Below are positions 42,740-53,478 of a stretch of 64,000 nt of DNA, piece by piece. A model generated the notes under the pieces. That model did no database searches. It saw nothing but the letters and a program-made list of their open reading frames with translations, and was not told the origin of the DNA. The translations under genes were made by a program, and so were the position numbers. How positions within the stretch are numbered: position 1 is the stretch's first letter; each line of letters begins with the position of its first letter. The DNA comes from Phylloscopus collybita (lineage: Eukaryota; Chordata; Aves; Passeriformes; Phylloscopidae): positions 372,001-436,000 of the forward strand of contig JAJNNQ010000098.1 in the NCBI GenBank assembly GCA_027886175.1, written 5' to 3'.

Positions 42740-44074
42740 TGTCTTGGTTTGGAAAGACAGGTGTAGTGGTGTGTTATTTTATTTGCCTTTAAATTATTAA
42801 TGGTTTGTTCTATGTACCCCGGTTTAACTCCCACTTTGGTTTATCCCACAGCTGTGTACCCAGTTCTATGTCAACCTCTCTTCCCCCTACCCCTGAGACC
42901 TGTCAATCTGGACTCGGTCTCTCACTGCCTCTGGAAAGTTCCAGGGGGAGCGTCGAGTGATTGGTCAGGATGTCAGGGGTCCCCCCCCCTCCCCAGGGGA
43001 TTTGTCCCCTATCCTGTCTCTCACCCCTGGAGCGAATTCCTGACCTTCCCTGATTCCCTGTTCCCCCCCGGTATGAAAGCAACAGTCACGGGGCAGTCGC
43101 CACTCTGCCCGGGGAGAACCTCTGAGGTGAAGTTGCCCCCATCCACAGGTGTTCCAATAAACCCTCATTGATAAACCCCTGCAGAGTCTTCCTCTCTTCT
43201 ATCCTCACCATAGTCACGCTGCTGCTAAAAGAACCCACGGGACTTGCCCAGATCGCCAGCATACAGGGCAGCACCCAGCAGTCACGGAGCAGCTGCGCGG
43301 GCTAGCCGAAGCAGGTGGGAGAAGCCGCCACGGCTTCAGACAGGTATCTGCCGGGGTAAGCTGGAGTTTCCCTTGGAATGAAGAATGTAAATCCCCTCCC
43401 TCCAAATGATTATAATTTTGCAATTAAGGGCTTTCAGGCAAAGATTTGGGGATAGGAATAACAGTTCTTTATTAGGAATATTCAAAATTACAAATGTAGT
43501 AGTACAAAAAAACCCAAGCAAACAAACAACCAAAAGTCCTAGAAACCCTGACAGAGTCAGAAATGTAACCTGACACCCTGTTGGTCAGGGTGTCGGAAGC
43601 AGTCCAAATAAATCCTCCTGGAGTAACAGATGTGGTTCTGTTGGATTAGAGATAATCCTGTAGAAAGGGTCCAGTGGTGGTTAGATGGGTGCAGTCTTCC
43701 TCTGAAATACAGTGGAAAACTGGCTACCTGGTGTTTCTGAGTCTCAGGTTTTATCTAGGTAGGAACAGTTGGCTCCTCCCACTGGGTGGAGCATCTCACA
43801 ATGGGATGATGTAATGTTTTCAGTCATGTGGTGAGCCTTAATGGCCCATTACCAGAAGATATCTTCCTGGAGGAAGGATGGGTCATGGAAGAGATAAGGA
43901 ACATTGCTCCACCTGGTTTTAACAGCTGGCCCATTCGCAGAAGGCACCTGCCCCCTCCCCCCTGGAGTTATGAGGAATGGGTTATACAAGAGATAAAGAA
44001 AACACCTCCCCAACCATTTTCAACAGACGGAAAATAGAATAAACATTTTTGGTTACATATTACAACCGAAGACA
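42740..44074 (-). repeat. ERV-L solo LTR, minus strand, split by a younger LTR
   Basis: Minus strand TGTCTTCGG...CCAAGACA; without its insert it is about 752 bp and aligns with 20310-21039. The flanks GGAGA (42735-42739) and GGGGA (44075-44079) form a 5-bp duplication with one mismatch. It is interrupted at 42762-43338. Confidence 0.88.
42762..43338 (+). repeat. Solo LTR of the ERV-C family nested in an ERV-L LTR
   Basis: 577 bp, TGTAGTGGTG...CGGCTTCA, with the perfect 6-bp duplication GACAGG (42756-42761, 43339-43344). It aligns with both LTRs of ERV-C: a C-run before GGTATGAAAG, CCAATAAACCC signal, U5 ending GGCTTCA. Confidence 0.95.
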
Positions 44075-44079
44075 GGGGA

Positions 44080-45267
44080 GAAGAAAGAATCCTTAATAAA
44101 ATTAAGGGTTTATCAAGCCTTGTTCTTGGGCTGAAAATTATGTTTATTATATGTAGTTTGCACAATACAAAGTGCTATTAGTTATTGAAAATAATTCCTG
44201 GCTCCACAGTTACCTACTTCTGCTCAAATTGACTTTTCAAATGTTTGACATTCAGATTATTCTTTCTGTTTGAGTGCAACTGCAGACACTATTATGGAAA
44301 AATACAAGCATTCAGAAATTTGGGCTTTTCACTGGAATATCATATTAACATTTTAATATAGATTTCTTAATGTTTTCAAAACACAGAGTAAAGAAAAATA
44401 AAGGTAAAATAATATAGCTTCTGCTGGTGACCAACATACTTGTTTAGATGCTGAAAATTGGTTTTCCAGATTATCAAAGGACAAAGTTGCAAAGCACCAG
44501 GTGTTCTATAGTATATTGCAAAATGGAGTTGATTGCTGTTCTGGCTGCTTTCCTGATTTTCATAGTCTTCATTAGAACCATCTAATAAATAACAAGCTGA
44601 ATCAGCATTTTGATTAAGGAGATTGTTCTAATAATAAATTAATAGGCTTTTTACTTTGGAGCAAAATAGCAGCCAGACAACTCTTAAAGCTTTTGTTTCT
44701 ATGAGCCTTCTCTTCCCAGGAAAGTTCTGGAGCTCCCAAATTTCCTTCATTTGACTGCAGCAGGATAAACTGCATTCCATGGCAGGTCTGCTATTTAATA
44801 GTGCCCTTAAGAACACAGAGATCAAGCTGGAAGCTTCTAGAAAAATGTCTGTAATGAGCAGAATAGTGTAGGTTTATAAAATGAAGACCATTTATTTAAA
44901 CAACAAAATCAAAACCAGCAACTAAGTCCCAATGAAATCTCTGATTGGAATGAATAGAGGTGCTCACTAGGACAAAGTGTGAGTATTGATACCTTTTGTT
45001 ATTCTCAGTTCACCACCTCTTGGTATTTAAATAGCATCTTAATGAAGCAGACTTTAAGAAAAATACTGGCAAGAATATGAGGAATTTGGGGGAGTGCTGT
45101 TAATGATCATTTCCACTCATTCTGTCATCATCACGATCTTTTAACAAATTTTCCACAGTCCAGATCTAAGATATTTTTCTGTCTCTTTCTGGTTTACAGT
45201 TTCTTGTGCAATAGTGCTCCCAAATCTTTCCTTCTAATTCTCTTTTCCCTGGAAAATAATAAAGGCT
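44080..45267. other. No gene recognised
   Basis: AT-rich non-coding sequence; the longest ORFs are short and lack motifs. Confidence 0.5.
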
Positions 45268-45273
45268 ATTTTG

Positions 45274-45608
45274 TGTTGTCTGGGTTTTTGCTGTTCTCCT
45301 CTGTTCCCTTTAAGGAGTTTGGTAAAGTCTTATTTTTAGCCTTCTGTGTTTTGGAGTCAGATACACTTTTATATACATAACCATTTTGTTATTGTAAAAT
45401 CCAACAGTGTTTACATTCTTTTCGCAAGGAGGAGACTGTTGATGGACTGTTGGGTTGTCCAGTGTGGTTGGGGACGAAGATTTTCTTCCTCCAATCCATG
45501 GTCGTTGCTGGAATTCGATAAATGTTGAACCTGTAAATAAACCCTCCTCTTTTCTGCCTTGGACACTGCAACGTGTGAGTGTGTGAATCCTTTGTGTCGT
45601 CTGTAACA
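45274..45608 (+). repeat. 5' LTR of ERV-E
   Basis: 335 bp, TGTTGTCTGGG...CTGTAACA, with AATAAA near 45536. It aligns with 49520-50445 (minus insert) and with 34562-34903 reversed. Confidence 0.92.
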
Positions 45609-45610
45609 TT

Positions 45611-45628
45611 TGGTGACTGCCGAGCATG
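45611..45628 (+). other. Candidate PBS of ERV-E
   Basis: TGGTGACTGCCGAGCATG, two bases after the LTR. The first seven bases agree with a tRNA-Trp-type site; the rest does not, so the primer is uncertain. Confidence 0.4.
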
Positions 45629-45727
45629 TGTGAACCGTGGGTGAGATTTATAGCTCTTTCCCCCCCTCTCCTTGCTTTGGGTCGGTGACCGTGGGCTGTT
45701 TGGCACTTTGTCTGCAGTTTTGTGGTA

Positions 45728-46830
45728 ATGGCTGTGCTTTCTCGTGACCATTCTCTGGTCTTGGAGATCTGGAAAGATCTCATGGAGCTGAAGAGCTTTG
45801 TCTACCTCTCCCCGGGGGCCCTTGATAGGCTGTTTTTGTGGGCCAGAGATCAGCGTTTCTTTCCAGTCCCTGAGGAGGCGCTCTCTCCGGCCGTGTGGGC
45901 TCGGGTGGGAGAAAAATTGGTAGCAGCTCTCTCTATTTCCTTTACTGTGGAGGTAGAAGAACTTTTGCTATATTGGAAAAAGTTTAATGGCTTTTTGCGG
46001 GAGCTGGACTCCGTCAGCTCTCAGGCTTCTGTGGAAAAGCAGGGTTCCCAGGGAGAACCGCCCGTCTTGGACGCAGACGGGGAGGTGGGGGGAGGGGATG
46101 TGGCTTCCCTCTGTGCCTTCCCGGCGCTCGAGGGCACTGAGGACTCCTTGCTTGGGTCCCGGTCTCTGTCTGAGCCAGGGCCGACGGCTGCTCTTTGTCC
46201 GACTTGTGGTGTTTCAGTGCGGTGTGATCCATGCGCGGGGGGGCGAGGCCGGAGGCTCCGCCTCAGCCATCCGCCCCGGGGGGGGTTCCGGGCCCTCCCT
46301 GCGCCGTGCTGCCTGTGCTGGGCCCGGCGGACGGTGCTGTCTTTGGGTCAGGTCGTGTTTTGGGCGGCTCGGCACGGCTCCCCCCGCCCGCGTCGCTCCC
46401 CCCGCCCGAACCCTCGGAGGCGGCGCCGCTCTCTTCGCCGCGCCCCGGCCCCGCACCGCGGGGGTATGATGGCCCCGAGCTGCGGGGGTATGATGGCCCC
46501 GTGCCGCGTGGCGGGGGTGGTCCCGCGTTAGCTCCGCTCCGGTTCGTCTCGGACTCACGGACTCTGCCAGAGCCTGTGTCTGCCGCAGCACCTTCTGCCC
46601 GTGCTGTGGCCGGCGCTGCTGGGCTGCTGACAGGCGCCGGTTCTGCCGAGGCTGAAGCAGATGTGGACGCTGCGGTCAGCAAGAGACCAGTGAGCAGAAA
46701 AAAAAAAAGAAAAAAAAAGAAAAAAAGAAAAAAAAAAAGAAAAAAAAAAGACACAAGCCTCTCTTCAAGCCCTGCAGCCGACGTTTTAGAATCTTGCAAG
46801 GTACACAAGGTCCCTCTGGATGCCTTTGGT
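45728..46830 (+). pseudogene. gag: ERV-E gag, N-terminal part
   Basis: ATG 45728 starts MAVLSRD and a helical matrix-like domain (LEIWKDLMELKSF, LDRLFLWARDQRFF, EELLLYWKKFNGFLREL). The frame becomes low-complexity and ends at 46531; a second frame (46231-47049) is open through a GC-rich Pro/Ala/Gly region with two RGYDGP repeats and then a Lys/Arg tract coded by A/G repeats (about 46697-46750). No capsid homology region or zinc knuckle is visible, so capsid and nucleocapsid seem deleted. There is no Gly at position 2. I recognise no close family beyond class II context. Confidence 0.6.
46697..46750 (+). repeat. A/G-rich tract
   Basis: Near-pure (A)n-G sequence coding Lys/Arg runs within the gag remnant; the length is probably unstable. 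Confidence 0.8.
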
Positions 46831-47350
46831 CCCTTGGGTGATGGCATGAGTGTCTTATGGGGCAGTCGAGTGCCACCATCCAGGGCATCATTGTGCACAT
46901 GGGGCTCATTGATGAGGATTTCACAAGACGGATTTCTGCCATGGTCTCCACACCCCCCCCCCACCCCCACCCCCCCCCCCCCACCACCCCCCCCCCCCCC
47001 CCCCCACTATCCCGAAAGGCACATGGATTGCTCAACTTGTCCCCTTTGAGTTTTCTGTTCACAGGACAGTTGACCGATTGCGGGTAGATGGTGGCTTCGG
47101 ACCCACTGGGCCATCTCATGTTCACTGGACTGCTGTCCTGACCAAGGACCGTCCCAAGATGCTGTGCACCCTGTCTCTCCCTTGCTGCTTGGCCTCCGGA
47201 GTGGCTCCTGGATCCCGTGGGTGGAACTACACGATGCTACGTGAGCCAGCGGCCCGTGTTGATCATGAACCCAGAGGGAAAGACAGCCATGATTCGGCCT
47301 CATGTTACTTCAACTATTGCTGACCTCTGGGGGAGGGATGTTCTGTCCGT
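46831..47350 (+). pseudogene. pro: ERV-E dUTPase and protease remnants
   Basis: The frame at 46857 encodes ATIQGIIVHMGLIDEDFT, resembling the third conserved block of retroviral dUTPases. It is followed by a C/A-rich simple repeat (46949-47006). Broken frames after 47080 end near 47345 with [14 protein letters not shown], the C-terminal signature of class II proteases. The protease active-site motif itself is not recognisable. Several stops and frame changes are present. Confidence 0.5.
46949..47006 (+). repeat. C-rich simple repeat
   Basis: CCCCA/C-run tract of about 58 bp inside the ERV-E dUTPase region; it interrupts coding similarity. Confidence 0.85.
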
Positions 47351-49276
47351 GTGGGGGGTGCGCATCGGGATGGATTTTTGATGGGGGCCACTGCAATGAA
47401 GGGCGCAGAGTGTCCTACGCCTCCTTTACGGTGGCTGATGGACGAACCCATCTGGGTCAACCAGTGGCCCCTCCCTCAAGATAAATTAGTCACCCCTCAA
47501 AACTTGGTGCAGGAGCAGTTGGACCACGGCCATCTAGAAACTTCTACCAGTCCTTGGAACACTCCTGTATTCTGCATCAAGAAAAAATCTGGGAAATGGA
47601 GGTTGCTACGAGACCTCCAAAAAGTCAATGCCATGATGGAAAGCATGGGAGCACTGCAGGTGGGCATGCTTTCACCTACCATGCCTCCCACGGATGGCCA
47701 GTCCTCATCGTGGATTTGAAGGATTGTGTTTTTTTACAATTCCTTTGCATCCAGATGACAGACCAAAATTTGCCTCATTGATCCTTCCATTGATGTCACT
47801 GTGTTCATTACCACTCCATATTTGCATCCCACAGGTATTATCGGCCAATGGAGTGAAAAATGGTCCAATTCCTTGCACATCTTGGAATGGGTCTCTCTGC
47901 CCCATCAGCCACAGAAGACGGCAACTGCACTGTTTGAGCTAATTGCTTGCTTGGTAGTCAAATGCCGGCAACGGTGTTTGCAATTGATGGGCGCTGATCT
48001 GGCAAAGATCATACTCCCGGTACAGCGGGAAGATTTTGACTGGAGCTTTGCAAACAATGTGTCCCTGCAAATGCTCTGGAAAACTTTTCAGGGCAGATTG
48101 CTTATCATCTGCCCAGCCACGAGCTCCCAAAGGAGGCGAAATGCACACAGATTTCTTTGTGGCCCAAATATAGCCAGGAACCAGTGCAAGGACCCACCGT
48201 CTTCACTGACAGTTCAGGGGAAACAGGAAAGGCCATTGTTACTTGGATGGATGGATGGATCTGAGTGGCAGGTCCTGGAAGGTCATGAGGATGGGTCAGC
48301 CCAGTTGGTTGAGTTGAGGGCTGCTGTCATGGCATTTGAGAAATTTTCCCAGGAACCTTTCAATTTGGTCACGCATTCTGCCTATGTGGCCGACATCACA
48401 CAGCGGTTGGGTTATTCAGTTGTGAAGAAAGTCAGTAATCCTGCCCTGTTTCAGTTACTGAACACCTTGTGGGGTGCGATCCAGGCCCGAGTTCATCCGT
48501 ACTATGTTCTGCATGTAAGGAGTCACACCGATTTGAGAGGGTTTGTAACGGAAGGTAACGCGAGGGCTGACAAGTTGGCTAACCCAGCCTGGGCAGCACC
48601 TCAGCCTGACATACTTGTGCAGGCCAAGGCATCGCATGGGTTTTTCCATCAAAATGCACATACCCTGCAGAAGCAGTTTCATTTGACGCCAACTGAGGCT
48701 CGTGGCATTGTCGAGTCATGTGATGACTGTCACGCGCTTGCTGCGCCCTTGCCAGCAGGGGTAAACCCCAGAGGCCTTAGAGCCTTGGAGCTTTGGCAGA
48801 CTGATGTCACCCAGATTGCCGAGTTCGGCCGGCTCAAATATGTGCATGTCACAGTGGACACGTTCTCCTCTGCGATGTGGGCTTCTGCTCACACTGGAGA
48901 AAAGGCCCGCGATGTCATTGCCCACTGGAGTCAGGCCTTTGCTGTTCTAGGCGCACCTTCTGCTGTGAAAACCGACAATGGTCCTGCTTAGGCATCGCAG
49001 AAGGTGCAGCAGTTCCTGCAGTCATGGGGTGTGTCACACAAGTTTGGTATCCCTCATTCTCTGACTGGTCAAGCTATTGTAGAACGCGCTCATGGCACTC
49101 TGAAGCAGGTTCTTCAAAAACAAAAACGGGGAATGCAGGGTGAAACCCCGCACAGTCGGTTGGAAAAAGCTTTGTTCACCATTAATTACCTTACGGTGCT
49201 GCAGAACTCAAATAATCCTGTCATTTCAAATAATCATTTCTCGTGGCAGGGTTTGGACGAGACGCATCAGCCTTGA
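47351..49276 (+). pseudogene. pol: ERV-E pol with deleted RT palm; RNase H and integrase largely kept
   Basis: RT fingers are seen at 47430-47719 ([25 protein letters not shown]), with a frame change near 47710 (DLKDCVF to FTIPLHPDD). Similarity then jumps to the thumb/connection region (PTGIIGQW, LLEWV-like, AKIILPVQREDFDW), so LPQG and YXDD are deleted. RNase H follows (AQLVELRAAVMAFEKF, GNARADKL), with a Ser/His change at VTHSAYVAD where Asp is usual. Integrase has the HHCC finger, WQTDVTQ, KTDNGPA and AIVERAH, so the D,D,E residues are present, but TAG 48989-48991 interrupts it directly after DNGPA. The frame ends at TGA 49274-49276. Confidence 0.85.
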
Positions 49277-49519
49277 GCGAAGGTTCAGGTGCGGAATTTA
49301 GTAATGCGGCCAACAGGTGAAATGGGAACTGTGACCAAACTGAAAGTCATCATGTGGGTAAATCATTGGGTGATGACTCTGATGCAGACAATGCGAGTGA
49401 TCACTCCGATGATTCTTATATGAGTGGGCACTGAATATTGTTCATATTTTCCTTTTTTAACATTGTTCATTTTTCTTTTTTTCTTTTTTTTTTTTTTTTT
49501 AAACAGAAAAAGGGTGAGA
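49277..49519 (+). other. Integrase tail remnant and polypurine stretch; env absent
   Basis: A broken integrase C-terminal frame (about 49278-49440), a T-rich run, then aaaaagggtgaga before the LTR. There is no room for env. Confidence 0.6.
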
Positions 49520-50445
49520 TATTGTCTGGGGTTTTGCCGTTCTCCTCTGTTCCCTTTAAGGAGTTTGGTAAAGTCTTATTTTTAGCCTTCTGTGTTTTGG
49601 AGTCAGATACACTTTTATATAAATAACCATTTTGTTATTGTAAAATCTAGCAATGTTTACATTCTTTTTATAAGGAGGAGACGGTTGATGGACTGTTGGG
49701 TTGTCCAGTGTGGTTAGGGACGAAGATTTTCTTCCTCCAATCCATGGTCGTTGCTGGAATTCGATAAATGTTTGTCCTGGGTTGACGTTACAATGTATCC
49801 CCAATAGTCTGTTTGTTTTATGTTGGATCTGAGTGTAAACAGGGAGAAAGTGCACAGTTTGTTTTCAGAAATCTCGCAGACTGGCCTTGAGAACGTGAGT
49901 CACTGGCATCGAGATGCAGTTTTTTTTCCTTGCAGCACTCATTTTCGCTTTGCTTTGCTTGAAGCTAGTTTAGCTTAGTTAGGGCTGAGACGCTTTGCCT
50001 TTTTTTTCTTTTTTTTTTCCTTTTTTCCAGCCTGTTTTTTTGGAACTGTTCAAACATCCCCCCCAGACTGAGGACCCGGGGGAGGTGCTGGGGGAGCTGG
50101 CACCAGGACCCACGAGGGACCAATCCAGCGCAGCAAAATCCACCAGCACTGGAAAGAATTGAGAGCAAAAACCACCTACAGGAGGGACTTTGCTTTTCCC
50201 TAATTCATCATCCGGTATTGTTCAATTTATTGTGCTGGGGGAGTGCTTTGCTGGTCTAATAAACAGGTTTCTTTCCATTCTCTCTCTGAGGAGTTCTTCT
50301 CCTGAACCGAGTGGGGGGAGGGGTGGGAGGGTTTCCCTAGGAGTTCTCCTCCCAAATTGGCCTTAAACCATCACAATGTTGAATCTGTAAATAAACCCTC
50401 CTCTTTTCTGCCTTGGACACTGCAAAGTGTGAGTGTGTGACAACA
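49520..50445 (+). repeat. 3' LTR of ERV-E with nested LTR
   Basis: LTR halves 49520-49772 and 50381-50445 flank the insert 49773-50375. The first two bases read TA rather than TG. Near the end 17 bases present in the 5' LTR (after gtgtgtga) are missing. The duplication ATTTTG follows at 50446. Confidence 0.88.
49773..50375 (+). repeat. Solo LTR (third ERV-L-like family) nested in the ERV-E 3' LTR
   Basis: 603 bp, TGTCCTGGGTTG...CCATCACA, with the perfect 5-bp duplication ATGTT (49768-49772, 50376-50380). AATAAA lies near 50262. Same family as 32913-33535. Confidence 0.93.
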
Positions 50446-50451
50446 ATTTTG

Positions 50452-51144
50452 TTATCCTAACTTAAAGACAATCAATGAAATTAAAATGAACTGTCACGTA
50501 ACAGAAATGCAAATGTAATCTGCCTTAGTAATTTCCCTGCCCTTGCTTATCAACAGATACCCTTAGAGAGCTCTCTGCATATGAGATTGCCTTCTCTGTT
50601 TATCTCTCTCTCATCTCCTGAGAGTAGTGATACCTTCGGATTCTTTACAGACCCTACCAGAGTTACCTCAGTATTTTAAGATGATGCTCGATGACTTTCA
50701 CCCAAAAAAACCCATCAAATATTTCTGACAGTCAGAGCAATGAGATGTACGGGGGGGGGGGGGGGGGGGGGGAAGCAACAACAAAAAAAACCCCCAACAA
50801 ATTACTCCTTGGAAAAATAGAATCTAAAGATAAAATGTAGAGATATTCTTATTTCAGCTTATTAATTATTCCTTGTAAGCAATGAATCAAATCACTTTGC
50901 TGTATAATACAATTACTGGTGTAATTTGTAGTCATTACAGTTTGCACTGAGGTATAATTGTGTAATTCATTTTCTGCAGCTTATTGACAAAGTCTTAACA
51001 ACTCCAGCATGGAGGCTTTGGGTTTGCTACAGTTTAATTGGCAGATCATTAGCACAATAGACCTAATAGCTTGCTGTGTCTACCCATCAAGGAGTTATTT
51101 ATGTTGGGATCAGGCACAAAAGAGAAAGATTAAGAAGAGATTTG
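50452..51144. other. No gene recognised; G-run at about 50752-50772
   Basis: AT-rich non-coding DNA between two proviruses, with an uninterrupted G-run of over 20 bases. Confidence 0.6.
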
Positions 51145-51150
51145 AGGTAG

Positions 51151-51753
51151 TGAAGCCACGGGGGCTCCGAGGGACAGCTTCTTGCACCTGCTTCTGCTAG
51201 CCTGCGCTGCCATCGCTCTGCTCTTGCCAGGTTCTGCACTGTTCGCTGACGACCCGGGAAGATCCTATGGGTCCCCTTAGCAGCAGTGTGACTATGGCAA
51301 AGGAATGATGAAAGGAGGACTTTGCAAGGGTTTATCGGAACCCCCGAGCAGGGGAGGCAACTTCACCCCAGAGGGTCTCCCCAGGCAAAGCGATGATTGC
51401 CCAGTGACTGTTGCTTTAATACCGGGGGGGGGGGGGGGGGGGGGGAACAGGGGAAGGGGACCAATCAGGGAGTCACTCCAGGTGTGAGAGACAGGATAGG
51501 GAACGAATCCCCTGGGGAGGGGGAGGGACCCCTGACATCCCAGCCAATCACTTGATGCTCTCTCCAGAACTTTCCAGAGGCAGGGGGGAGACTGCATCAG
51601 GATTGACAGGGTCCCAGGGGCAGGGGGAACAGAGATTGACATAGAACAGAACAGGGGATACAGCTGTGGGATAAACTAAACTGGGAATTAAACCAGGGTG
51701 CATAGAACAAACCATTAACAATTAAAAGGGAAACAAAATTATGCACCACTACA
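51151..51753 (-). repeat. 3' LTR of ERV-C
   Basis: 603 bp, minus strand TGTAGTGGTGC...GGCTTCA. A G-run (plus, about 51426-51447) lies directly upstream, in the LTR sense, of GGTATTAAAG, the likely TATA-type box. A 13-bp deletion relative to the other LTR removes the AATAAA signal (here CCGATAAACCC). The polypurine tract AAAAGAAAAGGGGGAGA is at 51754-51770. Confidence 0.93.
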
Positions 51754-52333
51754 TCTCCCCCTTTTCTTTTTACTAAAAAGAAGAGACCAAGTTTGGGGGG
51801 GGAAGATAAACCGAGTTGGGGTACAAGTCCCCAAACCAATCTTGACTGGTAGGCCACTCATCAGGAGAGGGATACAGGGATATCCATCCTCCTGGAGCAG
51901 GATACCCTCCTCTGGGTCTTTCTCGGGTGTAGTGGGGATGGTGATTTGATTTATTTCAGGGAGAGTGGTGGATCTTGAAATTAACTTATAAATCACATGC
52001 CGAATCAAAGCAAAACCAATTGAAATACTAATTATAATTAACAGAATTAAAAGTCCAGTCCTAAGTAGTGACCCTGCCCACCCAGAGAGTCCCCATTTTT
52101 GAAATAGCCCGCTCAGCCAGTCCTCAAGTTTCTTTCTTGATTTTGCCAACCATGTTTTTCAATAGTCTTGTGGACGTCCTCAGCCTTAGATGATAAATTC
52201 GACCCACACATTTGCCTTGGGCTGAAGAATGATCCACTTGATGGTTGGCGTCAGGAGGCTGGCAATCAGGAGCAGCTGTATGAGTTGGGCAGACAATGGG
52301 GTCCCCCATTGAGGGCAGGGTAACCTCGGGCAT
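51739..52333 (-). pseudogene. env: ERV-C env, SU and most of TM deleted
   Basis: Minus ATG at 52333 follows a splice acceptor (TTTCTTTTAG, AG at 52337-52336). A short N-terminal piece (MPEVTLPSMGDP...) passes directly into sequence matching the TM region after CX6CC (SNLSSKAEDV in a shifted frame), then DWLSGLFQKWG, a membrane anchor (LLRTGLLILLIIISISIGFA) and a long tail. The frame at 52149-51739 runs through the polypurine tract 15 bases into the LTR. Signal peptide, SU, fusion segment and CX6CC are absent. The upstream piece may be leader/SU of a divergent env; I could not match it. Confidence 0.8.
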
Positions 52334-52896
52334 TCCTAAAAGAAACTTAAGACATTAATAAGTTCACACTGGAGCCTGTGGGGAAACTGTGGGGAAACTC
52401 TTCCCAGGACCTCCCTTTCTTTCTCCTCCTGCGCCAGGAGGCCACTGCAACCTGCTGCACCTCTTTTCCAGAGATCTTTGGGACATAGGGCTTTACCCAC
52501 ATTGCTGGAATCCAGCATAGGCCCGTGGGGGTGGATACACAGGTTTATCCATGTCCCCACGTAACCAAATCATGGGGTCCCTCTGTCCTTCCAGTCTCCG
52601 GGTCCTTAATCAGGACCGGCTGTTTGGCCTTCAGAGCCAGTTGGTCACTTCCCCCAAAGTGATGGACGATTGGCGGGTTCAAATTTTCAAAGGAACAGTT
52701 AAGGAAATTTAGGGTAAATAAGGCCTTGGCCAGGTGGATTGAGGGTGACTCTACTTTCAGCACCTGTTGATGTTGGTCGAGGACCCTCTTCAGTTCACGG
52801 TGGGTCCTCTCTTTCACGGCTTGGCCTGTGGGGGAGTGGGGGATGCCCTTCTTGTGTTCCACCCCCCATTGCTAAAGGAAGCTGCGGAACTCCCTG

Positions 52897-53478
52897 TGTT
52901 GGGGAGGATGAAGCAGGAAGGCCCTGCAGAGATGATTTATTGATGAAAGATTCTAAGAGTGTAAAACCTGCAAGAGAGATAGAGTTAAAAGCAAGATTTG
53001 AGCTATAGAATGCTAAGCAGGAAGATAGTGATTAGGTTAGCTGAGGACCAGGACCCTGGTGATTGAGCAATACTCCTCCCCAGACAAAGGGATGCAAAAG
53101 GGGGTTGGGCCCTGCCATGTAGCAGGAAAAAAGTGGTTTTCCAGGTTTTTAGTATGTAGAGTAGTATGGTAATGTAGTAGTTCTCATAGGCTGTATGTAG
53201 ATTCTGTAGGTTTTGTATCCTGTACTGGTTGGTTGGTGCTAACCAGAATATTCAGCATGGAAAGGGATAAAATGTAATGTAACAGGAAACTCACTCTCTT
53301 GGATACTCTCCCTCTCTCGGATTCTCCCTTCTGCTGCTCCCTTCCCTTCCTTTTGCTGACCACGCTTCAGCCGGTGCTGGTCAGGTTGCCTGTTCCCACG
53401 ACCAATAAACACGTGTCCTAAGAGCACCCCAGTCTCCAGAAGTCTCTCATCGGACCCCATTGCAGCTCATTTCCTATA
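52897..53478 (+). repeat. Solo LTR nested in ERV-C integrase; ends TG...ATA
   Basis: 582 bp, TGTTGGGGAGG...TTCCTATA, with the perfect 6-bp duplication TCCCTG (52891-52896, 53479-53484). AATAAA near 53404 lies about 70 bases before the end. Removing it rejoins the integrase frame. The 3' terminus ATA rather than CA is unusual; compare 57748-58244. Confidence 0.85.

Larger units (their letters stand above)
45274..50445 (+). mobile_element. ERV-E: class II provirus without env, internally deleted
   Basis: Bounded by the perfect 6-bp duplication ATTTTG (45268-45273, 50446-50451). Order: 5' LTR, PBS, gag with a GC-rich and A/G-rich linker, dUTPase and protease remnants, RT lacking the palm, RNase H, integrase, a short purine-rich stretch and a 3' LTR. 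No env is present: only about 240 bp separate the last integrase frame from the LTR. The 3' LTR carries a nested solo LTR (49773-50375). A solo LTR of the same family is at 34562-34903. Confidence 0.9.

Noticed and set aside
46231..46970. Minus-strand ORFs opposite the ERV-E gag linker
   Set aside because: Shadows of a GC-rich, A/G-rich coding strand; no independent features.
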